A stretch of 33,387 nt of DNA from Gymnopilus junonius (Eukaryota > Basidiomycota > Agaricomycetes > Agaricales > Galerinaceae), in contig JADNYJ010000351.1 in assembly GCA_015501075.1 (NCBI GenBank), positions 1 to 33,387 of the forward strand. The letters are read 5' to 3'. Of the stretch, positions 17,863 to 28,090 are shown piece by piece. The notes under the pieces are model-generated. The model did no database searches and was not told where the DNA came from. It worked only from the letters and a program-made list of their open reading frames with translations. Positions within the stretch are counted from its first letter, which is position 1. The number at the start of each line of letters is the position of its first letter. Position numbers and translations under genes: made by a program.

Positions 17863-20800
17863 TGGTGGTGCACAATCCTCGGTAACCACCTGGCCCAGTC
17901 ACATGCCATGTCACCATGTGACACCACCAATTTCTTGAGACATCGCATTTGCGCCTTCCGCACCACTGATTTGAAAAATTTAAAGTGTGGTATTTAGAAA
18001 TGTGATGTAAATGCATGCATTGACAGTATTTTAAGTAAATGAAATTTAATACTGGGCTAATAAATGCAAAATCAGTCATAATTGCCTGCCAAATATGAGC
18101 CTCTAGAATGATTAGACTGCAGCTCATCAACCACAACAGTTGGGAACATGGTTGGTAGATGTATTTTGCTTTAAATTTAATTCTGAATCGATCTACATGA
18201 CCATTTTTTTAATTTTTGTCCTTCATCCCAAGATAGACCCCAAAAATACGTACTTTAACATGGTTAGAGGGCATTAATTAGAATTCTAATCATGTAGATT
18301 AAAGGAGAAATAAAAACTGACTATTTTGTTCCTGCAAAGCTAGTCTCAATTAGCTCTCGTTATAGAGTTGCAGCATTCGCAAGTCAGAGCCTGCAAAATA
18401 GGCACTGCACAGCCACTGATCTTAATCCGAATTAGGATGCGCGGCTCATGGTAGGTGCATGGCGTGTGCATGGTGGCCTTGCATAGCGGAAATACTGCAG
18501 AAAAGGTGTTTCCTTGTTGTTGGAGTGCCTTTTAGACCTCTACCACCATCACAACCAGCATATTCTCAGAAATACACCCTATCTCACCGCTTTTTTCATC
18601 TTTTTAGATTAAAAAGCATAGCCAATAGCACTGTAAGTCATGAACTGTCTCTAGATCACCCTTTTAAATTCAAGAAAGTCATAGATACTCTCTGACTTAG
18701 CTGTAAAACTACTTTCTAGCAGCAATATCAACCAAATCAAAGGTATTAATTTAATAAGCTACACTATATAATCTATTTACTTACCATATTTGGGCAGAAT
18801 TTTCTATCACTATCATGCCCAAATCAGCAAAGCTGAAACAGCTGGCTGCTGCTGCTGCAAAAGGCTGAGAAACTATGGCTGAAGCAAAGGCTATATTGGA
18901 TTCTGGGATGGAAATGGATACTCTCATAAATAAACTCCAAATGGCAAACTTGCGCATTAAAGAGCTGGAGCAGCTGCTCACTGAGAAAGACAAAGAATGT
19001 CGCAAACTGCAGCTTAATCTGGAGAAAGCCAATGAGAAGCTGCAAATATCCAAAGGCGATTCTGCCATTTGGAAACAAAAGCACAAGAACACATATCATG
19101 AGCTCCGCATGCAGCGTCAAATGACAAAATGAGGGCAAAATAAAGTAGCTCAATTGGCGGAACAGGTTGAAATTCTCAAGAAGGCTGAAGAGGAAGCTGC
19201 TCGCCAGTATCTTACAGGATCACGGCAGTCAGCTCAGGCTCTTGAAATGCTCAAGAAGGAAAATGAGGGCCTTCAAAGTGACCTCTCTAAATCTATGACC
19301 CGATGGACATCGCAGCTCGAGAAAATGCAGTCTAAACTTATGGCTTCCAATGAAGACCTCAAGGCCTTGCGTCAAAATGCATCTAAATTGCGCAAGAATG
19401 TTGCACACTCTAAAGAAGCAAAAGAACATGCCATTGCAACCATGAAGGCAAAGATTGTACAACAACGATCTGTTCACCATTTGATGAGCAAGGGCATTTT
19501 TACAGAAGAAACTCGCAATGTTGTTTGTTTGCTCGTTAAAGCTGGCTGCTCACGAAATTACATCAGTGAGGTTATTTCCACAGTTCTGAAGTCTGCTGGA
19601 ATTACCACTGTTGGTACCATAAGTCATCCATCCATTACACGCATTCTTTGCGAGGGATACTTTGCTGCACAGATTCAGCTTGGATATGAGATGAAGAATG
19701 CAGAGAGCATGACCTTCAGTGCTGATGGAACAAGCCATCGGAGTGTCAACTACAATGCTCGCCATGTCCATTATCTTGCCGAGGATTATGCATCACCAGA
19801 AAGCAATGCCAAACAACGGGTCACCTGAACTTTTGGAATCCAATCCTCATGGGATGGTACTAGTGAGGAGGCTATTGCAGACTGGGAAAAAGCTCTCAAG
19901 AAAATTATCCAGGTCTACAATGAGAGTCCATTTGGAAAGCACTCTGGCAGTCTGGTCAAATATGTTGATCTTTTGATCAAACTTACTGGAATGAACACAG
20001 ATCACTGTGCAAAGGAAAAAATGGATGCCAGAATGCTTGAAGAACTAAAGGCTTGGGCTGTTGATCAGAATCTTGGAGAAGAAAAAATGTTAGAGATGTT
20101 GATGGAGGAAGTTTTGGCATATTTCAAGAAAGCGGAGGAGAAAATGATCAAAAAGGCTGGTGGTCAGAATAAATGGAACAACCTATCTGATGTCAAGAAG
20201 GCTGAAAGGAAGGCAGCTATGATTGAAGAGGCAATAGCTGAGCTAGGAAAGGAAGCATTTGAAGAGCTCTCTATGGAAGAAAAGCAGATTTTATGGCTTT
20301 TCATCTGGGCAGGCTGTGGTTGTCACAAGGATCTAAACACAGTTCGAGGAGGATATCTAGCAATGGCACAATGGTGGGATGAGAATGAGAGTGAAGAAAT
20401 ACAGTGTCCTGTCCTTCTTGCAAACCGCGATAATGATCCAGTTGTGCAGGAGCGAGAGGCTTTCATTGTGCAAGGTGATACTCCGACACCAGCTCAAGAA
20501 TGTGCATTCCACAAGTCTACTCGTGGTGCTATCAAAACTGCAGAAATTGCTGGTGCAATCTTTAATCACAAGAATGATAAATTAGGCCATCATGATCTCT
20601 TTCGTTTTTGGTGGTGGGAACATATCGGAACTCCTTTCACATTCCCTGATACATCCAACAACTGGTTTCAGTCCTACTGTGATGCAGGAGCAGCACTTGT
20701 TCTCCACTCCGACAATTTCAAGGACTTCCTTGAAAGTCTCCGTGTCAATAAGAAGATTTCGACACTAAATCACATGGAAACAAATCTCAAAAAAGCACTT

Positions 20801-22045
20801 GATTGTTCTTCAACAACAACTGAGCTTGCTGTTCTTGCAATCTATGCAGAGGCTGTTTCATATCCATATATGAAAACCATTCATGCTTCTCAGGACAAGC
20901 AGCAGAACATGCTTGACTTGGGCCCACTTCATTCCTGTGTCTATAAGCATATGCAGAAGATCATCGAGAATCCTGATATCCTGATTGGCAAGGATGCAGA
21001 TTATAAATCAGCCACCCTTGATGGTGAGGAATGGCAGAATGCAGATGTTGTAAAGAAGATACAGGATCTTATTCCAACACTTCCCCACTTTCACGATCTT
21101 TTGATTGCTTTCTTCAAAGGAGCAGCAGAGACATGGGAACGGTTCACATCTGAATTTGCTCCAGGTGGTCTAATTGATGAAGCAACAGTAGAGGAGAAAG
21201 AGCTTGCATGGATGCCTGCAACAAATGATGAAAATGAAGGAGCCCTAGGCTCTTTTCGACATCTTATGTGATATCAACCCCAGCTTACACTCCTCAGTTA
21301 CAATGCATTGTCAATGTTCTTCCACAACAACACACAAGCATTCATGGCTGCAAAGTTTACCAAGGAGGAGGACTATCGCTATCTATATACACTTGCTCGC
21401 AATGCCAATGGGGAAGAGAGAAAGCGGTGCAAGGAGCTTGTTGAATTCCATGACAAACGACAAGCAGAGAAAACTGCACACAAGAATGCCCGGGAGCAGA
21501 AAGCTAGAGAGACTGCAGAGCGAATGGCTGGATTGGAAATTATTCTTGACAAAGAGAAGGTTACAGGTCTTAAAGGTCAAAGTCTGAAGGATCAGTTGAA
21601 GCTTTTCAAGAGTGCTGGAGCACCAAATTTACAGCAAGGACCTCTACCAACGTTGGTTGGTGACATCCATAAAGCACTGGCAGATGCAGTTGATTTGAGT
21701 ATTCGGGGTACCTGGAAGCCTTGGAATGATGAGGAGAGTGAGGATGAGGATACAGAGGTCCCAGAAGATGAAGAGGATGATGAAGAGTGTTGGGAGGATA
21801 TGATTTGATAGTAGACTGCATAAGATTTTGCTACAGAAGCACAATTTCCATTTATATTTGACATTTTATGTGTTATAACATAGTGTAAATAAACTATACA
21901 GGCTATAGTATTTTTATTCTGCAAAAAAAATGGAGGGAAACCGTCAAGAAATAAAGGAAATGCGTTGTATCAAGAAAAGTGAGGCGAGTGGCTGTGTGAC
22001 ATCATGTGACTGGGCTGTGACATTGCCGAGGATTGTGCAACACCA
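17863..22045 (+). mobile_element. 4.2-kb TIR DNA transposon of a superfamily I cannot assign
   Basis: Left end TGGTGGTGCACAATCCTCGG and right end, on the opposite strand, TGGTGTTGCACAATCCTCGG match at 19 of 20 bases. The inverted repeat continues imperfectly but without gaps through GCCCAGTCACATG, about 45 bp in all. A 7-bp direct repeat TTAAAAG flanks it (17856-17862 and 22046-22052). The interior codes one long frame (18815-21808) preceded by about 950 bp without genes. End sequence and duplication length do not match the usual hAT, Tc1/mariner, CACTA or PIF/Harbinger patterns; Mutator-like and P-like elements have partly similar duplication lengths. Confidence 0.85.
18815..21808 (+). pseudogene. 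Putative DDE-type transposase, single 997-codon frame with four TGA stops
   Basis: One frame runs from ATG 18815 (MPKSAKLKQLAAAAAKG) to TGA 21806-21808 with no frameshift, broken only by TGA at about 18866, 19130, 19826 and 21269. In each case arginine (CGA) fits, for example RVT-TFGIQSSWDG. Residues about 30-215 are heptad-rich coiled coil. A helical region follows (SKGIFTEETRNVVCLLVKAG), then SADGTSH with Asp about 304, WAGCGCHKDLN (C501-x2-H504) and NDENEGALGSF with Glu about 806/808. An Asp, a CxxH and a late Glu is the layout known for RNase H-fold transposases of hAT, P, Mutator and KDZ type, so I infer a transposase. The C-terminus is highly acidic (EESEDEDTEVPEDEEDDEE). I recognise this as a protein type common and repeated in agaricomycete genomes but know no named family for it. 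Confidence 0.7.
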
Positions 22046-22052
22046 TTAAAAG
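22046..22052. repeat. 7-bp flanking duplication TTAAAAG, right copy
   Basis: Matches 17856-17862. Confidence 0.75.
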
Positions 22053-22103
22053 TGGAAGGGGGTGTAATTCTTCTGATGCACTAAAAAAAGCTGTTGAGAC
22101 ATC

Positions 22104-22791
22104 CTAATTTATAGTGATAATCAATAATCTAGCAAGTAATTGCCTTAGTCTAGGATGATTTTTAAGTATAGGAATCATACAGACAGTACCTGCAAGAGCA
22201 AATATGATAAAGGGCCATGCAACAAGACATATCCATGAGTATCTGGGTTGAGTAACAATGAAGTACCCAATTGTTGAAACAGCCCAGAACACATAGCCAA
22301 TGCTGGTTAAAAGCCAAGAGAACTTGATTTGACTTGCACATGCATCATTTGATTCTTGGAGCTTCACCAAACTCAAGTATGCATCATTGAAAGCAGTCTG
22401 AATGGGTTTAATAGATTCTAGAGAGGGAGTAGAAAATGGATTTTGGCTTCTAAAATGGACATCAAGCTCTCTCAGAAGAGTACTGAGACCACCCAGTTGT
22501 AAGTTCACTGCAGTTTGGATGGATTTTGACTTTTCATGGCAAGATTCATAGGTTCTTTGACAATGCAAGACAAGGAAGATTGCTGGAAGGTTAGAACCAA
22601 GCACTAAGAATGCAAACAATCTGAGGACACCATATTCAGTCTTCGAGGCTATAGTGTGGTACTGCCAAATTTGGATAATGAAGAATTGGAGGGAAAGCGA
22701 GGCCAAAAGCTTGAGAAGTGACATCAAACTCTGATAAACAATGGTACAAACTTACAGACTCATGGCAGCATATAAGGATGATGGGTTGCAT
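22104..22791 (-). CDS. Small multi-pass membrane protein, function unknown
   Basis: Minus strand, read as exon 22791-22756 (MQPIILICCHES), a 46-nt intron (GTAAGT...CTCAAG, 22755-22710, phase 0) and exon 22709-22104, about 213 residues. Four hydrophobic segments stand out: LLASLSLQFFIIQIW, LRLFAFLVLGSNLPAIFLVL, FSWLLTSIGYVFWAVSTIGY and WICLVAWPFIIFALAG. Between the second and third is a soluble stretch (NLQLGGLSTLLRELDVHF). No family recognised; the pattern suits a small fungal membrane protein. An upstream exon is possible, since the frame is open to an acceptor-like CAG at about 22831. Position just outside the transposon's right end suggests host sequence. Confidence 0.5.
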
Positions 22792-23749
22792 ATTCCATCT
22801 TGTAACTGTTTTTTTGTCCTTTCTATTCAACTGTAGTCATCACAGACTTTTTGGACTTGCCCAAATTCAGAAAAATGGCCAGATAGACTGATGTGATAAA
22901 GGGAGTTGCATAGAGACTGGATAGCCTCCAGGTGGGAGGCATCATTCATATCTGATAGGGTTGATGTATGTGCTCAAACCTAGAGCAGCAAAGATCTAAA
23001 AACCTCAATGTCATGAGTTTGATAATTCTTCTTGAACTTTAGCCAGCCGGAAGATGCATGAACATCCTGACAATGTCAAAACATGATGAGAACAGGAGAA
23101 ATGTGAAACAATATTGAGGATGCAAGACTAAGTTGAAAACAGTGAGGGCACAAGATGAAGGTACAGCAAGCACATAGACCAGACACAGAGCATTGTTAAA
23201 TGTCTAGGGGAAACTGCTTGATTCATAGTTGCGATGTTAAGGAGGGAAATATTTTCCTCAAGCAGTTTGGGTGCTCAAGCAGCAAGCCTTAGAGCCAAGC
23301 TCACCTCTTCAGAGCATGCTCAGAGCAGAGTCACCAGTGCAATGTCATCACAAAGCTTTGAAAGTGCTAGAGCGGGTGAGCACAGTCCTAGGCATGATGA
23401 GATACTCAGGCAGATAAAAGTCCAAGTTCAAGCTCGAGTTGCTCAATGATGCATCACAAATCATCACAGATGTGATATTTAATTACATAATCAAATAAGT
23501 CATGGCTTTTCCTACTTCCCCAAAGACCTACTTAATGAAATTCAATCGAAATTAGTCCCCTCCCTGTTTTGGACCCTTAACTGCTTTACCCAGCTTATTT
23601 TCCAGCCCTATGCCTGGAATCTCTACCTTGTCACATCCTGACATTCACACAGGCTAGAGAACTATCTCGTGCTGACAAGGTGCCTCTTGCAAACTGCTGC
23701 CTGTATCGCCCAATGATGTGTATAAAGTCGCGTTCTATCTCCCATGGCT
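22792..23749. other. Intergenic, possible unlinked exon and retroelement trace
   Basis: A short minus-strand frame from ATG 22949 (MNDASHLEAIQSLCNSLYH) is followed by a splice-like site and could be a degenerate exon. At 23234-23449 a plus-strand Ser/Ala/Arg-rich frame lacks recognised domains; it follows a purine run TTAAGGAGGGAAAT that resembles a polypurine tract. Neither can be called with confidence. Confidence 0.3.
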
Positions 23750-24125
23750 GTATTTACCAGCAGGTCCATTTGGTATGTATGCTTGGTGTATATCATCACC
23801 AAATGGGCTGTCAGCCAGGCAGAAGATTCTGACGAAGTTCAGGAGATGATCATATGGATACACAAAGGTCGTAGTGGCATCGGTGAATTTCTTTGCGTAT
23901 TCATAGATTGGAATCTTTCATACCTGGACATAAGGGTTAGGCTAGACAGCCTTGACAATATAAATCTAAACATACCAAGGTTCATCGTGTTGCCCACAAA
24001 GGCCTTCCCAAACTTGGAGTTATCGAGCTCGACAACAGCATAATCTTCAGAAAAACCTTCCCTACCAGTGCCAAGGATAAGAGGAGCAGAGTGGATGATG
24101 TGGCCTATGATCCACCATCTCATTG
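23750..24125 (-). pseudogene. Remnant of an agaricomycete hypothetical protein family
   Basis: Minus strand. From about 24123: WWIIGHIIHSAPLI, SEDYAVVELDNSKFGKAFVG, NTMNLG, then an intron-like GTATGT...TGTCCAG and a second part, KIPIYEYAKKFTDATTTFVY, PYDHLLNF. The pattern 'IGHxxxxPP ... DWAVVELD ... F.GN..DLG' recalls an uncharacterised protein type repeated in mushroom genomes. The phase of the two parts does not join cleanly, and the 5' side stops within about 12 bp of the copia LTR at 24137, so it is truncated. Function unknown. Confidence 0.45.
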
Positions 24126-24136
24126 GGCCCCACTAT

Positions 24137-24533
24137 TGAGCAGCAAATAGTGCGCTCTGCATAGTATCATTGTAGCTACTAGCTTACCTGGGTTGTTAGA
24201 GGCTAGTGCTAAGGTGACTACTTAGGTACTACTTAGAAGTGCAAATGACTTGGATTAGGATGCTGTTTAGAGTGTCCTTATATACCTACAGGACATGCAG
24301 TGACTAACTACATATGAGTAATGCATAAGGCAATTACTCAGCTAATTACTATGTAATTACTAATATCTACTCATAAGATGAGTAATATGCTCACTAAGTG
24401 ATCACATGTTTTAGTTATATAAGATGACTGTGATACTCTGTCGTCACTGGATCTAGTCACATATAGATGTGTCTGATCATGCATGTCATGTGAGTCATGT
24501 GATGTAGTCACATGGACACTTATCATGTCAACA
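24137..24533 (-). repeat. 3' LTR of the copia element (397 bp)
   Basis: Nearly colinear with 30463-30891, but lacks about 31 bp present there near 30481-30511 and differs by scattered transitions (for example GACGCATC versus GATGTGTC). Confidence 0.93.
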
Positions 24534-24544
24534 CTCCCCCTCAA
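24534..24544 (-). other. Polypurine tract of the copia element
   Basis: Read on the minus strand, TTGAGGGGGAG directly precedes the 3' LTR start TGTTGACATG. Confidence 0.85.
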
Positions 24545-24594
24545 GTAGTGCCGTGCTAGCGCACATACTTGTTCTGACATGATGTGTCAGTATT

Positions 24595-27500
24595 CTATTC
24601 TAAGGGATAGAACTCTATGCCTAGAGCCTGTCTATGTTTAAGGAACAGGGTAGGGCCTAGATTCTTGGTGAACATATCGGCAACATTCTTGTCTGTAGGG
24701 ACATGCTCTATTTTTATGTTACCAAGTTCTATTTGTTCCTGGATATAGTGGTAGCATATTTCAATGTGCTTTATCCCTTTTTGGGTGACAGGATTTTGTG
24801 AGTTAAAAATAGCTCCATGACTATCTCCATATAAGGGAACATATGGGATTGACATCCCGAGTTCTTCGAATAGAATCTTAAACCATGCACAGTCACGTGC
24901 ACAGTCAGAGAGTGCCATGTATTCTGCCATTGTGGATGACATTGATACTAGAGTCTGCGTTTTGGAGTGCCATTTGATACTCCTGCTAGCAAGGGAAAAG
25001 AAGTATCCCTGCATAGATCAATGCATGTGATCAGGCTCTGTTCTATCATCACTGTATGAGGCATCACAGTAGGCATACAAGCCTTTATCGCTGTTTCCAT
25101 CGAACACAAGTGCATAGTTGCATGTACCAACAAGGTAGTGCATGATGTATTTAGCATGGTTCAGATGTTCATCAGATGGGTTCGCAGCGAACTTAGCCAT
25201 CTGTGTTACAGCAAAGGCTATATCGGGTCGTGTTCCTAGCATTAAATATAGCAGGGAGCCAATCACCGATTGGTACTCAGACCAAAGTGAAGCCAAACTC
25301 ATGCCTGTAAAGGGTTCTGGCTTATACCCAGTAGGTAATGGAGTCTGTGCCACTTTTGCATTCATCATTCCGAAGCATGTAAGAATCTTATTAAGGTACG
25401 GCATTTGATCGATGTAGGTCTTGCCTTTAATGTACCTGATTCTCATGTGGAGAAACTCCTGACATACACCTAGGTCTCGACATTCCCATGCAGTCATAAA
25501 TAGCTGCTTCTTCTGTCAGACTAATTCGGTATTAGGACCTGTAACAATAATGTCGTCAACATATGCCAGCATAATGACAAGGGTCCCATCACTATATCTT
25601 GCAACAAATATGCCAGCATCAGCATAGAGGCATGTGAAACCGAGCTCTTTAAGGGAGTGATCAAGTTCAGACCACCATGCATGTGCAGCTTGTTTTAGCC
25701 CATAGATAGCTTTGAGCAGGTGGAGTACTTTCTTCTCTTGTCCCTTTATGGTAAAGCCATCAGGCTGTTCCATGTATATCTCCTCATCAAGTTTCCCATA
25801 TAGGAAAGCTGATTTGATGTCAAGGGACTCTATGCGCCATTTCTCAAGAGTCGCTAAGGCTAAGATTGTTCAGACCGACTTGAACTGGACAACCGGTGAG
25901 AAGATCTCATCATAGTCTAGGCCTTCTATTTGGGAAAATCCCTTGGCAACTAGACGGGCTTTTTTATGTCCATCGACTTAATATCAAAAACCCAATGATT
26001 TTTGATGGCCTTTCGGCCTGGAGGTAGGTCAGCAAGCTCATAAACTTTGTCATTTACGAAGGGCCTCTAATTCTTCGAATTGAGCCTTGTGCCATTCCTG
26101 TTGTTGATCAGCAGGTAGCCATCTCAGATCTTTACTAGTCCAATTTCAGACGTTCAATGGATCTGGAAGTGCACTATCGGAAATTGCCTTAGAAAGTAAA
26201 TAGGCATGCCAATGTGCTCCCCCTTCCGCTCCCATATTGGGATTGTATGGGTACTCAGCCATGTGGTCACTAGAGGCCATAGACAAATTTGGAGTGGATC
26301 CAGTTATGTCTAATCTGCGCTGGCGATCTCTATCAGTGGCTGTACCAGGAGGGTATACGTTCCCTTCTTTTTGCATACTTTTACTCTCATGAGTGCTCCT
26401 TCTTGGAGCATCACCGGCAGCTCCCCCTGATGGACCGGCACGGGGTTTCCGGTGCAGGTGGTGGGAGATTAGAACTCGGTCCTTGCCTAGGAGTAGAAGG
26501 CATACTTGGATGAGTATCTGCTGGTGACTCAGGAGGTGGAGTCTTGGGTGGCTCGTCATCATGAGGTACCTCAGTCTCACTTGACGGATTATTTGGGGGT
26601 GGTCTATAGGATGGTTCATCACCATCATGAGAATCACTGTCCTCCACTTCCAAAACAGGTTCCTCTGGGGAGGTGCTCTTACATATTTGGGTAAGCAGTG
26701 GTACTTTAGCCTTTTGGCATTTAGGAAACAAGTGTTCATCAAAAAGCGCTGTGGCAGCTATGAATAGAACATTGTTGGGGCTTCACATGAACATCATATT
26801 AGAATGATGTCCACGATATCTGAGGAATATCATCAACTCGGATTTGGGCGAAAGTTTATTTGCCTGTGTATCCTTTGGAAGGAACACATATACCCCACAT
26901 CCTAATACCCATAGGTGTGACAAATCAGGCTTTTCTCCATTGATTAGTTCAAATGGAGATTTCCAGTCAGTCAACGCACGGGAGTTCTATTGTATAAATA
27001 GACTGCGTGTATTATGCAAAACTCCCACCAGCTGTCAGGGAGACAGGCTAATAGGCGCATTGACTCAGCTTTCTCATCTAAAGTCGATTGAAGCATTCAG
27101 CTCAACCATTCATTTGGGGCTGATGAGGTACGCTTCTTTGGATCTCAATTCCAAGATCCTTAAGGATTTCAATATATTCCTTATCAATGTATTCACTGCC
27201 ATTGTCGCTCATCCATTCTTCGACTTTGGCATTATACTTGGTTTTTACCATGGCTAAAAATTGCCTGGTAGTGTCTTTTGCATCACTCTTGCGTTTGAGG
27301 AGCATGACCCAAGTATTTGACGTGTGATCATCAATAAAGGAAATGAAATATTTGTACTGGTGATATGAAGTCACCAGATACTCCTTAAGGTCTGAATGGA
27401 TCCGCTGGAATGGTCTGGTTGCACATTTGACATTGTCTGGGAAAGAGCATGAATGCATCTTTCCTTTTGCACAACCTTCGCATATGCCAGCATCCTTCGG

Positions 27501-28074
27501 GACTTTAATAGATGGGAAGTTTTGGAATTAGCCTTAAACTTCTTGAACACTTGAGTAGAAGGGTGTCCGAGTCATCTATGCCATAGACCATAATCTTCGG
27601 CATGTACTGATTCCATCACGATCAAGTTCTTTCCAGAGATGATCTGCAACTTAACCCAAAACATAGTGTCATGATGAGAATGCTTTGGCAACACATTTAG
27701 AATGGTGCAGCTATTCTCTTTGGATATGAAATTAAGTGATCATGAATCACCTAACACAATATTGTTTGCGCTGAGAATTTGACCCATCGACAGAAGTCAT
27801 ACAGTCACAGCAGGCATGTAGAATACTGGATGAAGTCACAATGTTTGTGCATCACAGTATTATTCTTATTGGTAACTTCTGTTTCAATAAAAACAGTACC
27901 AAATCCATCAACAAAGGCTATGCCATTAGCAGTTTGGACCTTTGGTCTTTCTTTGCTTGGAAATTTGGTAAGTTCCAAAAAGTCAGAGATTTGTCCAGAA
28001 AAATGCATGGACGCTCCGGAATCTACAAGCCATTCCTCAAATGTCTTTTGATGTTCCTTTCCCTTACAGTTCAC
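24595..28074 (-). pseudogene. Copia pol: protease, integrase, reverse transcriptase, RNase H
   Basis: In element order: protease EEWLVDSGASMHFSG (about 28030); integrase with CEGCAKGK, FISFIDDHTSNTW (Asp), WMSDNGSEYI (Asp) and HQPQMNG followed by TGA and AE (27458-27090); reverse transcriptase with NHWVFDIK, HLLKAIYGLKQAAHAWW and LAYVDDIIVTG, the catalytic YVDD coded at 25552-25563; and RNase H with LVSMSSTMAEYMALSDCA, HIEICYHYIQE and KNVADMFTKNLGP, ending at 24595. Stops and frameshifts occur throughout, densest between 27090 and 25780. Domain order PR-INT-RT-RH is diagnostic for Ty1/copia. The element cannot make active enzymes. Confidence 0.93.
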
Positions 28075-28090
28075 ACAAGAGACAATGTGA

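Noticed and set aside
18866..21271. Reassigned UGA codon (recoding) as an explanation for the many in-frame TGA stops
   Set aside because: Nuclear genes here (F-box, spliceosomal protein) read normally, and TGA occurs specifically where CGA arginine is expected inside mobile elements, which deamination explains better.
17863..22045. Assignment of the 4.2-kb element to KDZ or CACTA (Plavaka-like) transposons
   Set aside because: The ends do not begin CACTA, the duplication is not 2-3 bp, and the protein lacks the cysteine-cluster and motif context I know for KDZ transposases.
22848..22949. Short minus-strand frame MNDASHLEAIQ... as a TPR-type exon of the membrane protein gene
   Set aside because: Resemblance to tetratricopeptide repeats is weak and the phase to the next exon is uncertain.
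23222..23250. Purine run as the end of another LTR retrotransposon
   Set aside because: No LTR partner or pol sequence could be found nearby.
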